64,000 nucleotides of DNA from Adiantum capillus-veneris (GCA_014529385.2 CM043967.1:80116278-80180277), one strand, 5' to 3'; shown: positions 44,380-56,934, numbered from the stretch's first letter. A program made the numbers and translations. Notes: generated from the letters alone by a model not told the origin.

Positions 44380-44935
44380 GACGTTGCGCCATGTGGTGGC
44401 CCAAAGTTCGACCTCTTGTACTTTGGCAAGACTCCTACCATCGGGTAGTAGAACTTCAGAGGGTGATGGCTTGGTAGGGTCTTTAGTGAATGCATGGGGG
44501 TAGGATATTGACATGGACACTCTTGGGGAGTATAGGGTCTACATGAGAAGTAAAAAGAGAATCAACCTCCCCATCATCTTCCCTTACTTCACTAGCTGTA
44601 GGCTCCAAACGACTGGCTTGACCAATGGTTTCCATTAGGCGACTAAACACACTAGCACTTTGTTGTGGGGCCAAGATAGGTAAATTTTGGTTTTTATTTT
44701 CCGGATATAGGGTGGAGTGCCCCTCCATCATGTCAGAATCAGAGGAAGAGTCACTAGCCACTGCGATGTGTGGGTCTTGGATTGCACTAAATTGGGTCCC
44801 AGCCAAAGGCTCGAGACCTAATGTGGGTGGATAATGGGTTCCTGTGTAATTTGAGGCACTCTCTAATTTCTTAGACTCTATCACTCGACTAGAGCATAAA
44901 TGCATGTGATCTATGTACCCTAAAAGTGTTGACAA
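44380..44935 (-). pseudogene. Gypsy gag fragment fused to E1
   Basis: Minus strand. 44935-44483 encodes a Ser/Asp-rich N-terminal Gag-like segment (SDSSSDSDMM, SASVFSRLMETI). 44495-44380 encodes PMVGVLPKYKRSNFGPPHGATS, aligned with PMAVMPRATHMNFGPPHGTTS in the gag of element C (near 32760). The fragment then passes in frame into E1 exon sequence (KSAQQCGDEVSEEEWEY). It is another member of the C group, not the missing part of C. Confidence 0.6.
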
Positions 44936-45620
44936 GTACCATAAGGGGCCTTGCCACTAGCTATTTTAGTCTTTTTTTTAAAGGTTTTTTAAAACCCTTT
45001 TCTATGTGTGTGATGTGGTATGGGTCATGTGATAGCTCAAAAAAATCATATTGATTGGAGGGATGTGGCGTGCTTTACAACACACGATTCGGCTATCAAA
45101 AACTCTCGTAACCCCCACAATAGTCGATTTTGACTTGGGTGTGTAGGCACAAGAGGGAAGGTCTAAAGGAAGCTAGTGGAGGGAAAAGGTGAAGCCTAGA
45201 TCCCACATGCTTCATTTTTCCCTTGAGAAGTGGGGTATATGTATAACATGAGACACAATATTCCTTCACTTGAAAGGTAGCTATGGAGGACCCTACTTCC
45301 TATATATATAAATCAAGACCGAAACTAAGATTGAGACCGGGGCCAATGGGGATCTTTCTTTTTCTCGTCTACATGGGGGGATTAGTTGGAGTCGTTTTTT
45401 TTTGTCAATTCAAAAAAGAATACAGCTGCTTACAGGGGCGTTTTTGTTTATTTCTTCTCTTAAAAAAAAAGGTGTTCAGAGATATCAACTCAAAATTTGA
45501 CAAAAAAAGCTGCAATTAGCAGAACTTAACAAAGTCTAAGTTTACAAAAAAACAAAAAATGGGCAACATTGCCATACAATAAAATGTAAATAGAGTTGCA
45601 ACAAAGCCTCAATTACCCAA
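44936..45620. other. No feature recognised
   Basis: 685 bp between the gag fragment and Copia F. AT-rich with homopolymer runs. The 78-codon plus ORF at 45283-45519 has no recognisable similarity. It is probably the decayed leader of the same Gypsy fragment. Confidence 0.4.
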
Positions 45621-45625
45621 AAAAA

Positions 45626-45793
45626 TGTTGGGATTAAAGCCCAAGTGGCCTCTTATGCGGATATGGCCGGCCGCCCGCCTAACTCACTTACCTCTAACTC
45701 TTTGTATATACTAACATATTCTTTGTGAATACTAAGGATTTGGGAGATAACCCTTCTAACAGATCTCTGCGTCCTGTGTACTGTGTAAGCTCA

Positions 45794-45830
<37 letters not shown>

Positions 45831-45858
45831 TCGACCCACGCTCCGCTCCGCGACTTCA
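45626..45858 (+). repeat. 5' LTR of F
   Basis: 233 bp, TGTTGGG...CTTCA. It contains a (GT)n run and a (GA)n run near its end, and the GT run is longer than in the 3' LTR. Confidence 0.93.
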
Positions 45859-45860
45859 AT

Positions 45861-45873
45861 TGGTATCAGAGCC
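45861..45873 (+). other. Primer-binding site of F (initiator tRNA-Met)
   Basis: tggtatcagagcc, two bases after the LTR end, complementary to the 3' end of initiator tRNA-Met. Confidence 0.9.
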
Positions 45874-46925
45874 TTGGTTCAGTGCGGATTTGCGCAATCG
45901 CGCGCGCGCGCACTTTTCCGGCAGATTCTGGATCCGGAGTTCGAAAATTCACACTCGGCGTTCCGGGAGCGTTTCCATCAGGCGACCTGGGGTTTTACCC
46001 CCCTTTCGAAGCCGTTTATGCCCTCAGAATTTCGTTCTGAGCACTACAACAGAAGATAGATTTCAGCCGCAAAGAAATCCGTCTTGTGTAGATTGGCAAG
46101 CAGGAGGTGGTCGACATCAATATCGACATCGACATACATCACTTATTCGTCTTCAGAGCATCATCTATAGACCAGGTACACATATATATCATCAGATATA
46201 TATATTGCAGTCTGCATTGCTACTTCTTGTGCTTGCCAGGTTCCAGGGGAGGTGTGGCCATATGACGGCTTGACACCACTGGCATGTATTGCAGATTGAT
46301 GTACTGTGATTGTGGGTCTGCTAGTTGTGAGTCACGCTAGCAGACAGACCGCCGCAGCGGTCATAGGACAGTGATTGGTCTATTATAGGATGTATGCTAG
46401 TTCTGGGCAGTTTGCTGAGCCATCTGAGAGGGTCGTGTGTGAGGTTTTTTGAAGCCAAGCACTGGGGGCTGGGTTACCCAGTGTGAGGTGGATTAGGTTG
46501 CTGGAGTTCCCCTCTACACGCATCCTCTTCGACGACTTTTATCCCTTAGGATGTATGACTTTGTGTAGACACTGGATTGCATCTTATGCGTCAGGCCGTT
46601 GAGGCATTGTTCAGGGCTCAGTCTTGAGACAGATACAGGTTCTGTCATCGCCCAGAGAGGAGACAGTGTATGCTTACAGGACAGCATATTACAGGGATTT
46701 TTTAGATTTGTCATTGGTCAGCTATTTATGATTGTTTCTTGAGCTATCTTTTGGTTCCCAGAGCTCAGTTTACAGGGGAGACTCTGTCAAAAATTTTCAA
46801 AAATACTGACAGTTTCTGAGGAGAGGTGTTCAGCTTGTTGATTACAGCTTGTTTACTGTGTACAGAGGCCAGTTTACAGGGGAAACTCTGCCGGATTTTT
46901 CTCAGGAGTAAACAGTTTGGCAGAT

Positions 46926-49364
46926 ATGGCATCTTCTCACAGTGAGACTCTTTACAACATAAAGAAGCTGGATGGCACAAACTTTCCATTCTGGAAGAAG
47001 CAGATTTGGCAGGTTTTGGTGCAGAAAAAACAAGTGAAGCCACTGAAGCTCAAAGGGGAGAGACCAGAAGGTATGGCTCAAGATGAGTGGGAAGAGCTTG
47101 ACGAGTTAGCTTGTTCCACAATCATGCTGACACTGGCAGAAAATGTTTACTTCAACGTAGCAGAAGAGACTACAGCGTATGGCGTATGGCAAAAGCTATG
47201 TGATATGTACGAGAAACACAGTGCTGCTTCTCAGATTTACTGGCTCAAGAAATTGGTGGATTTGAAGATGAAGGAAGGGACAGCCATGTCAAATCATCTG
47301 AATGAATTTCACTCAATTTTCAGCCAGTTAACAGCACAAGAGATAGTCTTTCCAGATTCAGTGAAGGCTATGTTTCTCTTAATCACTTTGCCAGACAGTT
47401 GGGATACTTTTCGTACAGCGTTAAGTAATTCTGTCGCGCCAGAAGGTCTTACAAGTGCCAATGTAGAAGGCAGCTTGCTCACAGAGGAAGTGAACAGGAA
47501 GAACATTGACAAAGGCAAAGGCAATAGCGCTTTGGTTGTTCGAGGGAGACAACAGTTTAAAGAGAAGAAGGGTAAGAAGGCACAAAACCGAAGTAAGTCT
47601 CGTGATTCGAAGTCAAAGGATGACATAGAATGCTACCATTGTGGCAAGAAGGGTCACATGAAGCGAGACTGTACGAAGTGGAAACAAGAAAAAGGCAAAA
47701 CAAAGAGTTTTGAGCAAGATGAAAAGAAGAGTTCAGTGAAGATTGAAGAGGTGAATGTCACAGGATCTGGTTCAGACAGTGATTCTGGTATAGCAGCTGG
47801 TGACATCTTCCTTACAAGCAATCTTGATTCTGTTTTCTTGACTGCAGAGGATGGACATGCTATGAGTGATTGGATTATCGACTCAGGGGCATCTTTACAT
47901 GTTTCTCCGCACAAAGAGTGGTTTACATCATATGTGGCTACTAAAGACTATGTCAGACTTGGCAATGAGCAGGTTTGTGACATACTTGGAGTGGGAGATG
48001 TGCAGTTGAAGTTTCAGAATGGCTCTTCTTTATGGCTCAAGAATGTCAGACATGTTCCAGCAATCCGAAAGAGCTTGATTAGTACAGGGAAGTTGGATGA
48101 TGCGGGTTATGTGACAGTTTTTGGGAACAGCGCTTGGAAGATCTCCAAAGGTTCGATGACTGTAGCACATGGCAGCAAGTCAGGAACTCTGTACACTTTA
48201 CATGTTTCAGAGGTTAAAAACCATGTAATTAATGTGATTGAGCAGCCAAGTGTGTCACTGTGGCATCGTAGGTTGGGACATATGTCAAAAAGAGGAATGG
48301 AAATACTTTCTCATTATGGTTATTTGCCTGGCTTTTCATTTCAAGATTTCGAGTTTTGTGAGCATTGTGTTTATGGTAAGCAAACACAGGACCCGCACAG
48401 ATCAAAGAGGAATCGTAGGGACGAACGGTTAGCTCTTGTACACAGTGACCTATGCGGACCAATGCCTAGTTTGTCACTAGGGGGAGCAGCGTACTTTTGT
48501 ACATTCATAGATGACTATTCTCGCAAAGTATGGGTTTACTTCTTGAAGCACAAGGATGAGGTGCTCAAGGTCTTTAAGACATTCTTGCAGCTGGTGGAGA
48601 ATCAGAGTGGTCAGAAGCTGAAGTGCTTGAGAACTGACAATGGTGGAGAGTACGTTTCCAAAGCTTTTCAAGACTTTTGTCAAGAAAAAGGGATTAAGCG
48701 GAAACTTACTGCACCATATAATCCTTCACAGAATGGGGTTGCAGAACGTATGAATAGGACCATACAAGAGAAGGTCAGAAGCATGTTGTCAAATGCTGAG
48801 TTGCCTGATGGATTTTGGGCGGAAGCAGTGGCTACAGCAGTCCATTTGATCAACAGGTCTCCTAGTAGGGTTCTGGATAAGAGTGCAGTGGCCGAGATGC
48901 TATGGACAGGCAAGGCACCTTCGTATAAGCATCTCAGAGTCTTTGGTTGTGAAGCTTATAGCCATATTCCTAAGGAGTTCACAAATAAGTTAGCACCAAA
49001 GAGCAAGAAGTGTATATTTCTTGGCTACGGAGAATCGGGCGAGATGGGTTACCGGCTTTGGGATCCTGAGTCCAGAAAGCTTATTCGTAGCAATGATGTG
49101 CATTTCAATGAAGCCAAGTTTCACGCTAAGCCAGAGAAGACAGAGGAGATCAGAAGAGTTGTCTTCAGGGAAGATGGACCTAGTGCTAGCACATCAAGAC
49201 AGCATGGTCAGGCTCAGGAACAGCCTATAGTGGCTAGAGAGGCAGAATCAGTTGTGGTGAGACGTTCTGAGCGTGTCTCCAAACCACCTGATCGTTATGT
49301 GCCATCTCATGCTCACAGATTGCGGAGAACCATCTTGTTACAAGGAAGCATTACAAGTGGTTGA
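46926..49364 (+). pseudogene. F gag-protease-integrase part of the polyprotein
   Basis: 812 codons from ATG 46926 (MASSHSETLYN). Residues ~10-180 are Copia Gag (UBN2 type). The CCHC knuckle CYHCGKKGHMKRDC is at ~236-249 and the protease active site WIIDSGASLH at ~316-325. The pre-integrase HHCC region is LWHRRLGHM...CEHCVYGK. The integrase catalytic residues lie in LVHSDLCGP (Asp), LRTDNGGEY (Asp) and NGVAERMNR (Glu). All key residues are present. The frame ends at 49362-49364 only because of an indel near 49300; the coding sense continues in the frame of 49273-50880. The ~1.07-kb leader (45859-46925) holds no convincing gene. Confidence 0.88.
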
Positions 49365-50880
49365 CTCGAAAAAATGGCAGTTGGCCATGCAGTCAGAGAT
49401 GACAGCTCTGCATAAAAACCAGACATGGAAGTTGGTTAAATTACCACAGGGCAAAAAGGCTCTACCTTGTAAATGGGTTTACAGGTATAAGATCACCGCT
49501 CATGATAGTCAGCCAAAGTACAAAGCAAGGCTTGTTGCCAAGGGCTTTAAGCAAGAACAAGGCATTGACTTTGATGAAGTCTTCTCTCCAGTGGTCAAGA
49601 TGACTACATTGAGATGCTTTCTTGCATTGGTTGCTATATTGGATTTGGTGTTGCACCAAATGGATGTCAAGACAGCGTTCTTGCATGGTGATTTAGATGT
49701 GGAAATTTACATGCAGCAGCCAGAAGGGTTTGTTGAGAAAGGCATGGAACATTTGGTATGCCAGTTGTTAAAGAGTCTTTATGGCTTAAAACAATCACCG
49801 AGGGCATGGTACCATAAGTTCCACCAGTTTATGCTTTCTCAAGGCTACAAATGTAGTGAGTTCGATCACTGTCTATATACAAAGAAGGCTAAGGATGGCA
49901 GTTGGCTGATCCTTATTTTGTATGTGGATGACATGTTGATTGCTGGCAAACACTTGGAAGAAATTTCAGCTTTGAAGTCAAAGATGGCAAAATCGTTTGA
50001 CATGAAAGACATGGGTGAGGCAAGTCATATACTTGGTATGCGCATTGAGAGAGACAGATCAAAGAAGTTGATTTGGTTATCTCAAACAGAGTATATTGAC
50101 AAGGTTTTGCAACGTTTCAATATGGAGAAGGGAAAGGCATTGAGTGTTCCATTGCCACCATATGTGAAACTTAGCAAACAAGATTGTCCTGTGTCTGAGG
50201 AAGAAAAGGCTGAAATGGATAAGATTCCATATGCGTCTGCAGTGGGTAGTTTGATGTATGCAATGATTGCTACACGTCCGGATATTGCATTTGCAGTGGG
50301 AGTGGTTAGCAGATATATGTCAAATCCCGGCAAGAAACATTGGGAGGCAGTGAAAGGTATCATGAGATACTTAAAACATACAAAGAGTATGCGCATATGC
50401 TATGGTAGTCAGGATTTGAGTGTCAGAGGATACACTGACTCAGATTATGCAGGAGACTTGGATAAGAGGAGATCTACATCAGGCTATGTCTTTACATTGG
50501 CTGGAGGTGCCATATCATGGCGATCTCGATTACAAGATTGTGTTACGCAGTCTACTACAGAAGCTGAGTATGTTGCAGCAAATGAGGCATGCAAAGAAGC
50601 TATTTGGCTTGGTAGATTGGTTGCAGACTTGGGAATCAATGCAGATATGCCAGAGTTATATTGTGATAGTCAAAGTGCTATACAATTGGCAAAGAATCCA
50701 GTGTTCCATTCGAAGACTAAGCATATTGATGTGAAGTATCACTTCATTAGGGAAGTACTTGAAGACAAGCAGATACAACTGCTGAAGATCCACACCAAGG
50801 ACAATCCTGCTGATCTACTCACAAAGGGACTTCCAGGAGAGGGCTTTGTGCATTGTCGTGAGTTATTGGGCATTGGATAG
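49273..50880 (+). pseudogene. F reverse transcriptase-RNase H part of the polyprotein
   Basis: The frame is open for 535 codons. Authentic sequence begins at about 49325 (CYKEALQVVDSKKWQLAM). RT motifs: CKWVYRYKITAHD, LVAKGFKQEQGIDFDEVFSPVVK, QMDVKTAFLHGDL, KSLYGLKQSPRAWY, and the catalytic LILYVDDMLIAG. RNase H motifs: YTDSDYAGDLD, STTEAEYVAA, YCDSQSAIQLA and HIDVKYHFIRE. The C-terminus NPADLLTKGLPGE.....RELLGIG is normal for Copia. No stop lies inside. Separated from the upstream frame by the indel near 49300. Confidence 0.9.
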
Positions 50881-50964
50881 ATGGCAGCCATGTAAATCTT
50901 TGTACATTTATGTTCATAGATTTACAGTTACTTAAAGTGCCACATTGGACTTTAAGTGGGAGGT

Positions 50965-51191
50965 TGTTGGGATTAAAGCCCAAGTGGCCTCTTATGCGGA
51001 TATGGCCGGCCGCCCGCCTAACTCACTTACCTCTAACTCTTTGTATATACTAACATATTCTTTGTGAATACTAAGGATTTGGGAGATAGCCCTTCTAACA
51101 GATCTCTGCGTCCTGTGTACTGTGTAAGCTCACTGTGTGTGTGTGTGTGTGAGAGAGAGAGAGTCGACCCACGCTCCGCTCCGCGACTTCA
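50965..51191 (+). repeat. 3' LTR of F
   Basis: 227 bp, nearly identical to 45626-45858. Followed by aaaaa, the target duplication. Confidence 0.93.
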
Positions 51192-51196
51192 AAAAA

Positions 51197-51934
51197 TAGC
51201 ACAATCGGCTTCTTAGCCTTCCAAACATGCAAAAAAACAATCTCAACACATATACAGGTTGTGGTAGGAGCTTGGCACAAAGGCGGCTCCCTGACAACTG
51301 TGCCAAAAATGTCAACTGCAAGGAGTTTTCCCAACGCTGTGTTGCGAGCCACAGGGGTTGCAAGCACACAACCTACACACATATACAATCTCTATGACTA
51401 CAGATGGTGTGTCACTCACATCCTGCACTGCTTTCGTTGAGAGAATCCTGCACGCACTGAGAGGAAGAATCCGCCACTACTGTCATCCTCCTCGCTGGCA
51501 CCGTACTCCCATTGCTCGATCGCCTACGCCCTCTCTCTCTCTCTCATGCTCACATATAGAGTACAAAACAAGAAGATAAGGCAATACCCAGCTTCATACG
51601 TTTAGAATAATTCAAAAGACTGATTTTACAACCTTATCTATGGGTTGGGTCTGTCCCTTTCACATACGGGCGCCCACATTCTAGTGCGCCTCTCATGGGC
51701 GATCACCAACCTAGACTATAGACCTACAGGACCGACAAGCCCGACCCATAACTGAATACAAATAATAATAATAATAAGGATGACACACAAATTTAACAAA
51801 TGTACATTAGTCAAATATTTAAAGTGGTTTCTTGAATGTTGACTTGATTGAGGAAGTGTATATAATACAGCCTCGTAGTTTGATCAAGAAAGAACAAGAA
51901 AAGAAAGTGTGTGGATGTCATCTCATCTTTTTAC
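51197..51934. other. No gene recognised
   Basis: Host sequence of Copia F (rejoined left of 45621). A CT run lies at ~51531-51545 and an (AAT)n run near 51765. From ~51850 on it may be the start of the decayed Copia copy whose RT is at 51935-52440. Confidence 0.4.
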
Positions 51935-52440
51935 TTCACGGCTGTAAGCATATCATCCACATTCAAGATTAGAATGATGAGGAAACCATTTTTTAGCCTC
52001 CTTGTGTACAAGCAATGATCCTTTGGCTCCATACATAAACTTGCAATTGAACGTACTTATCAAACTTGATGTACCACTACCTCGATCCTTGCTTTAGTCC
52101 ATACAAAGCTTTCTTGAGTTTACAAACCAGTTATGCCCTTGTCGACTTCTCAAGTTTATCTCAAAACCTTTTGGTTGCATCATGTAGAGGTATTCTTCAA
52201 GATCCCCATGAAAAAATTCCATCTTCACACACATTTGGACCAATTCCATGTCCTCTATGGCTACTAGACCAAGCACAAGACACAGTGTAGTCATCTTGAC
52301 CATTGGGGAAAAGATCTCATCAAAGTCTATGCCTTTCTTCTTCTTGAATCCTTTGGCAACCAATTTAGCCTTATACTTAGGCTTGGGATCTTTTGCTATG
52401 TACTTCTTCTTGCACACCCATGACATGACTCCCCATAATG
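51935..52440 (-). pseudogene. Decayed Copia reverse transcriptase remnant
   Basis: Minus strand. 52426-52094 encodes SWVCKKKYIAKDPKPKYKAKLV, AKGFKKKKGIDFDEIFSPMVK, then FFHGDLEEYLYMMQPKGFE. Further down (to ~51935) KALYGLKQGS and NVDDML (the catalytic YVDD with Tyr changed to Asn) appear in other frames. It belongs to the same broad Copia group as F but is much more diverged. No LTRs found. Confidence 0.75.
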
Positions 52441-53610
52441 CTTGAGAAGATGGATTATCTATGCTTTCCTTTGTTTTTGTGGGAAAACACCATGTATAGT
52501 TAGTTACCTTGTATTGTTCTCAATAGGAGAATCTCGCTTATGCTAGTCTTGTTGGAGCTGATGGTTATCTTGTCATGAGGTTGATTACTAAAAGGATGTA
52601 CCTTTGACTTTTCTTAATGATGAATTTGGACTTTCCTTAGATTCATATGAACATATTTTTTCCTCAACTTGGGGCTTGGTGGTGTGAGTTGTAGACATAT
52701 ACCATTTGCTTGATACCTTGAGGATAGAATATGGGGTGAATTTGGCTTATGCTTTGCTTATGTAAGTTGATTCTCCACTCTTCTTAGATTCATCTAAAAT
52801 AGAGTTCATCCCTCCACTTTGAGCTTGGTGGTTGTACACACACACACACACTTGGTCGTTAAACTTGGCTATGATTAAACCTCCAAGATGTTGCTTTGCT
52901 TTGAAAAGTAAGGAAATTTGAAATAGTGTAAGCTGATAAGCTGACTTTGTGATTTGTACTCGATCATAACTTCTTGTAGTTTTGGATGGATATCTGACCC
53001 TCTATGGTTATAGACTTATGGAAAATGAGCATACTTATATGTAGCTTTACACTGGTCATTAAATGATACCTTGATTTAGCTTCTGACTCATGGGTATAAC
53101 TAAATCATTGCATGCTTTCAATGTTGATGGTTTGGAAAGATAATGGTACAAGTTTATGCCCTGAAAAATATAAAAAACTAGATCTTCTAGGTACATAATA
53201 AAATTTTTCAAATGACTTTTAGTTTATATGATTAACTTGGATTTTACAAACTTGAAAAATGGTTATACATGAATTAAAATTTGTAATACACCTACTGTAA
53301 TGCCACTTGAATTAGAAGGGATGATGGCCTTCTAATACTTACATAATCCACACACAGATAAAACTTTTTTGCATATTAGTTTGTCGACACTTGCAATATG
53401 TATTCAAGGCTAGCAAATCTATTGTCTTATTTATTTGGATGCAGGTGAGAATGCTATCTTTACTTAAAAGTATTTTGGCTTAGCGGTTGTCTGACATTGA
53501 AGATGCCTGTTGATTCAACTTGGATGACCTCCGCAACTCTATTACTTTTGTACAAGATCATTGGGATGATGCCGCATTCTTATTATAGTGTACAAAAATG
53601 AATCTAAGAC
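52441..53610. other. AT-rich stretch without recognised features
   Basis: About 1.2 kb with no convincing coding region on either strand. A short (CA)n run lies at ~52838-52852. It is probably decayed transposon sequence between the Copia remnant and B2. Confidence 0.4.
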
Positions 53611-56600
53611 CGAGTCGTTTGCAGGTCGACAAATATTTCGGGGGTGCTTGTAGAGCTTGGTCTGCTCAGATTTTTGATTTGGGCTCATTTCGGTCTCCGT
53701 TTCCACTACAGGCAGGTCTGCACATGCAATTTCATCATTTTGTGTGTAATTTCTGTCAGTGCCGTTTTCTGCATAACAGGTGTCTTACAGTCTTCTAAGG
53801 TTTGTGCTATATAGCACGTGTTGTTCCCGCTCTATTTCTCCTATTTTCGGGCAGTTTTCACATCAGGTGCAACATTTACCATGGATGACAACAACAACAC
53901 AGATGTGTTCAAGATGTTTGCTGCCGAGGACAGGTTGGATAGGGACAATTACCCTGTGTGGGCTTATATGATGCAACATGTTCTTGTGTCAAAGGGCGTC
54001 TGGAATATTGTGCAGGGCATTGATGTACGTCCTGGTTCTGAGGATGCAGGCGATGTTGAGGATGTTGCAGGTCTTGCTGCAAGGATTGCTGCTATTAGAG
54101 TTGTTTTGCCTACGACAGAACAAGCTCGTTGGGATGTAAAGGATGCGCAAGCTCATGCATTGGCTGCGTTGTCTATGAAGCGCACCATTGTTCCTCACAT
54201 CCGTTCGGCAAAATCTGCAAACAGGCTTGGGATATTTTGGTTGGTCTTTATGCAAGCCGCAATGAGGCTAAAATTTCTTTGCTGCGTAAAGAGATGGAGT
54301 CGAAGATTATGCACGAGGAAGATGATATGGAAACTTTCCTTCCTAGTGTCAAGGATATCAATGAGCAACTTATTTTTGCAGGTGAAGTCATTTCAGACAG
54401 TTCCCTTGTGCAGACTGTTCTTGATGCCTTACCAGATTCTTACCAGACTTTTGCTAGTACTTGGAGACTTATGACCCAAGGAAATCCAGAAGTTGTCAAG
54501 TTTGATGTATTATGCACATTGCTGTTGCAAGAGTCACTTTCCAGAAAAAACAAGACTAGACAGCATGCAGTTGAACATGCTTTTATTGCTTCTCAAAGAA
54601 AGGGTGGTAACAGCAATGCAACCACTTCTTATGATTCTGCTGCGAGTGGCAAAACTTCTATTCCTTATGCTTCTACTGGAAGCACTTCGTCTGGCAATTC
54701 TGGTGATAAGGGCAAAAAGAAGATGCGTTGCCATTATTGTAAAGCTAATGATCACTTGATCAAGAAGTGTCCTAAGTTGAAGGCCAAAGAGGCTAAAAAG
54801 AAAGAGGGTGGTTCCACTACAAATGTTGGTTCCACTACAAATGCAACCATTGTTGAGTCTTCTGTGAAAGGAGACTGTGATGCTGATGTCAATGTAGAAT
54901 GGGATTTTAGCGCAGAGTGCACTTACAATCCCGCTGTCCATGATGCATGCTTGTCAATTGCTGCAGATTCACATGTGTGGTATCTCGACAGTGGTGCTAC
55001 AAAGCACATTACCTCACATCGTGAATTGTTCACCTCTCTCTCGTCTGTCCCTCATGGGAATTCAGTCACTTGTGAATTCAGTCACTTGTGCCAAGAATGC
55101 CTCTTATCCGGTTCGGGGAGTTGGAAAGATTGTGCTTACTGCTACAAATGGCAGTTCTTTCATACTTATTGATGCGCTTTATGTACATGGGATCAAGAAG
55201 AATCTCTTGTCTGTATCAGCACTTGCTAGACTTGGACTTGTAGTCAAATTTGTGGATGATAGATGTACAGTTCATGATCTCAGTTTTGGTGATGAAATTG
55301 TTATATCTAGCCTTTTGTGCCGTGGGCTGCATAAGCTCACTTTGTATGACAAGTGTGGACAAAATTTTGCAAATGCTATTGCAGATTCAAGGGCTATTTC
55401 AGATGCAAAACTTTGGCATGCATGTTTTGGTCATCTGAATTTTGCTAGTTTGCTGCGTTTGCAGAAATCTGATATGGTTGCTTCTTTGTAGCCTCTTGAA
55501 GCACCTGTCAAACATGTTTGTGAAGGCTGTATTTTGGGTAAGATGCAACGTTCTAAGTTTCCAAAGGATGGTTCAGTTCGGGCCACAAGCAGGTTGCAAC
55601 TTGTGCATAGTGATGTTTGTGGCCCATGCAAACTCCGTCCTTGGGCAATTACCTTTACTTCATGACTTTTATTGATGATTACTCCAGGCATGCATGGGTA
55701 TTTCTGCGTAAAGCGAAGTCCAAAGTTTTTATGTGCTTCAAACAATTTCTGGCTATGGCTGAAAATGTCTCGAAATGTACTATGGGCACCCTCCGTTCTG
55801 ATCGAGGGGGGGAGTATATGTCTCATGAATTTAATGCATTCCTGGCTAGTCGTGGGATAAAACACCAATGTACAGTGCCTTATACACCTCAGCAAAATGG
55901 TGTTGCTGAGAGGAAAAACAGGTCACCGACGGAAGGCACGATGTATGGTCAAAAGCCAAGCTTTGCCGCATTCTTTTTGGCTTGAGGCCATCATGTGTGC
56001 CACTTATGTACTTAACAGGTGTCCTACGAAAGCTTTGCAGTCTATTACTCCATATGAATCATGGCATGATAGAAAGCCTTCTATTGAGCACATGGGCGTT
56101 TTTGCCTGTTTGGCATATGCTTTGGTGCCACAAACACAACGCAAAAAAATTGGATGATAAGGCTGTCAAATGTAATTTTTGTTGGTTATAGTGCTGAAAG
56201 CAAAGGTTACAGGTTATATCATCCACAAACAAAGCGTATTCTGGTTTCACGGGAGGTAGTGTTTGTGGAAGATTCTATTCAGCCCTTGTTGTCATATACT
56301 AGAGACAGTAATGTAAGCTCATAGGACATTTATGACACTTTGTTGCCTCTTCTCAATGGTGGAAATACGAATGTAAATTTCCAATGAGGTAAATGTACAG
56401 CCTATGGGGGTTTCTCAAAATGTTACAGATCAACCTATTATTGATGCAGATATACATGATGTACTTAATGAGGAAAGGGCTGAAAATGAGCAGGTTAGAG
56501 GTATGCCAAATGCCTGGTGCACACTTGCGTGACAGTAAATTGGATGCACCTTTGTCTAGTCGTACTCGTTCAGGCTCTCGCTATGCATCTTATGCATCAG

Positions 56601-56877
56601 ATTGTTATGCTTTGGCTGTGTCTAGCTTACATGATGTTGAGGAGCCTCTGTCTTTTGATGAAGCACATAATTCAAAAAATTGGATGGCTGCCATGCAATC
56701 ATAATATGATGCACTTATAGAAAATGACACATGGACTTTATGTGATTTGCCTCTTAGCAAAAAGGCCATTGGTACGAAGTGGGTGTACAGTTGAAACGCA
56801 AGCCGGATGGTGAGATCGATCGCCATAAGGCTCGACCCTTTGCAAAGGGTTATGCACAACAAAAAGACATATATTAT
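53611..56877 (+). mobile_element. Copia element B2, truncated at both ends
   Basis: Second member of the B family, on the plus strand. Similarity to B1 starts in the leader (~53611, without LTR or primer site) and runs through gag, protease and integrase to the RT N-terminus. It stops at 56877, where the CACTA element E2 begins (the RT sequence ends after the codons matching GYAQQKGIDY). The remaining RT, RNase H and 3' LTR may lie beyond E2, outside the window. Confidence 0.88.
53881..56877 (+). pseudogene. B2 gag-pol, multiple frameshifts
   Basis: Gag starts at ATG 53881 (MDDNNNTDVFKMF). A one-base loss near 54210 moves the frame to 54129-55172, which holds the rest of Gag, the knuckle CHYCKANDHLIKKC and the protease site WYLDSGATKHI. 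A 16-bp duplication near 55058-55089 shifts the frame again (to 54940-55491, ...LRLQKSDMVASL, TAG). Integrase fragments follow at 55617-55985 (FIDDYSRHAW, TLRSDRGGEY, PQQNGVAER) and 55982-56191. RT N-terminal pieces lie at 56393-56860. Useful as a reference for B1: several stop codons of B1 are sense codons here. Confidence 0.85.
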
Positions 56878-56934
56878 CACTACAAGAGGTTGTGTGCTCT
56901 TGTGACGCTTTTAGCGACAGAAATACACTGGGTT

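Larger units (their letters stand above)
45626..51191 (+). mobile_element. Young, nearly intact Ty1/Copia element F
   Basis: 5566 bp. LTRs at 45626-45858 and 50965-51191, flanked by aaaaa (45621-45625 and 51192-51196). The initiator-Met primer site follows two bases after the 5' LTR (45861), and the purine tract aagtgggagg (50954-50963) lies just before the 3' LTR. The LTRs differ by one substitution (near 45749/51088) and by the length of a GT run. The coding region is one gag-pol with a single frame change near 49300. Of all elements in the window it is the most recent and closest to functional. Confidence 0.95.
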
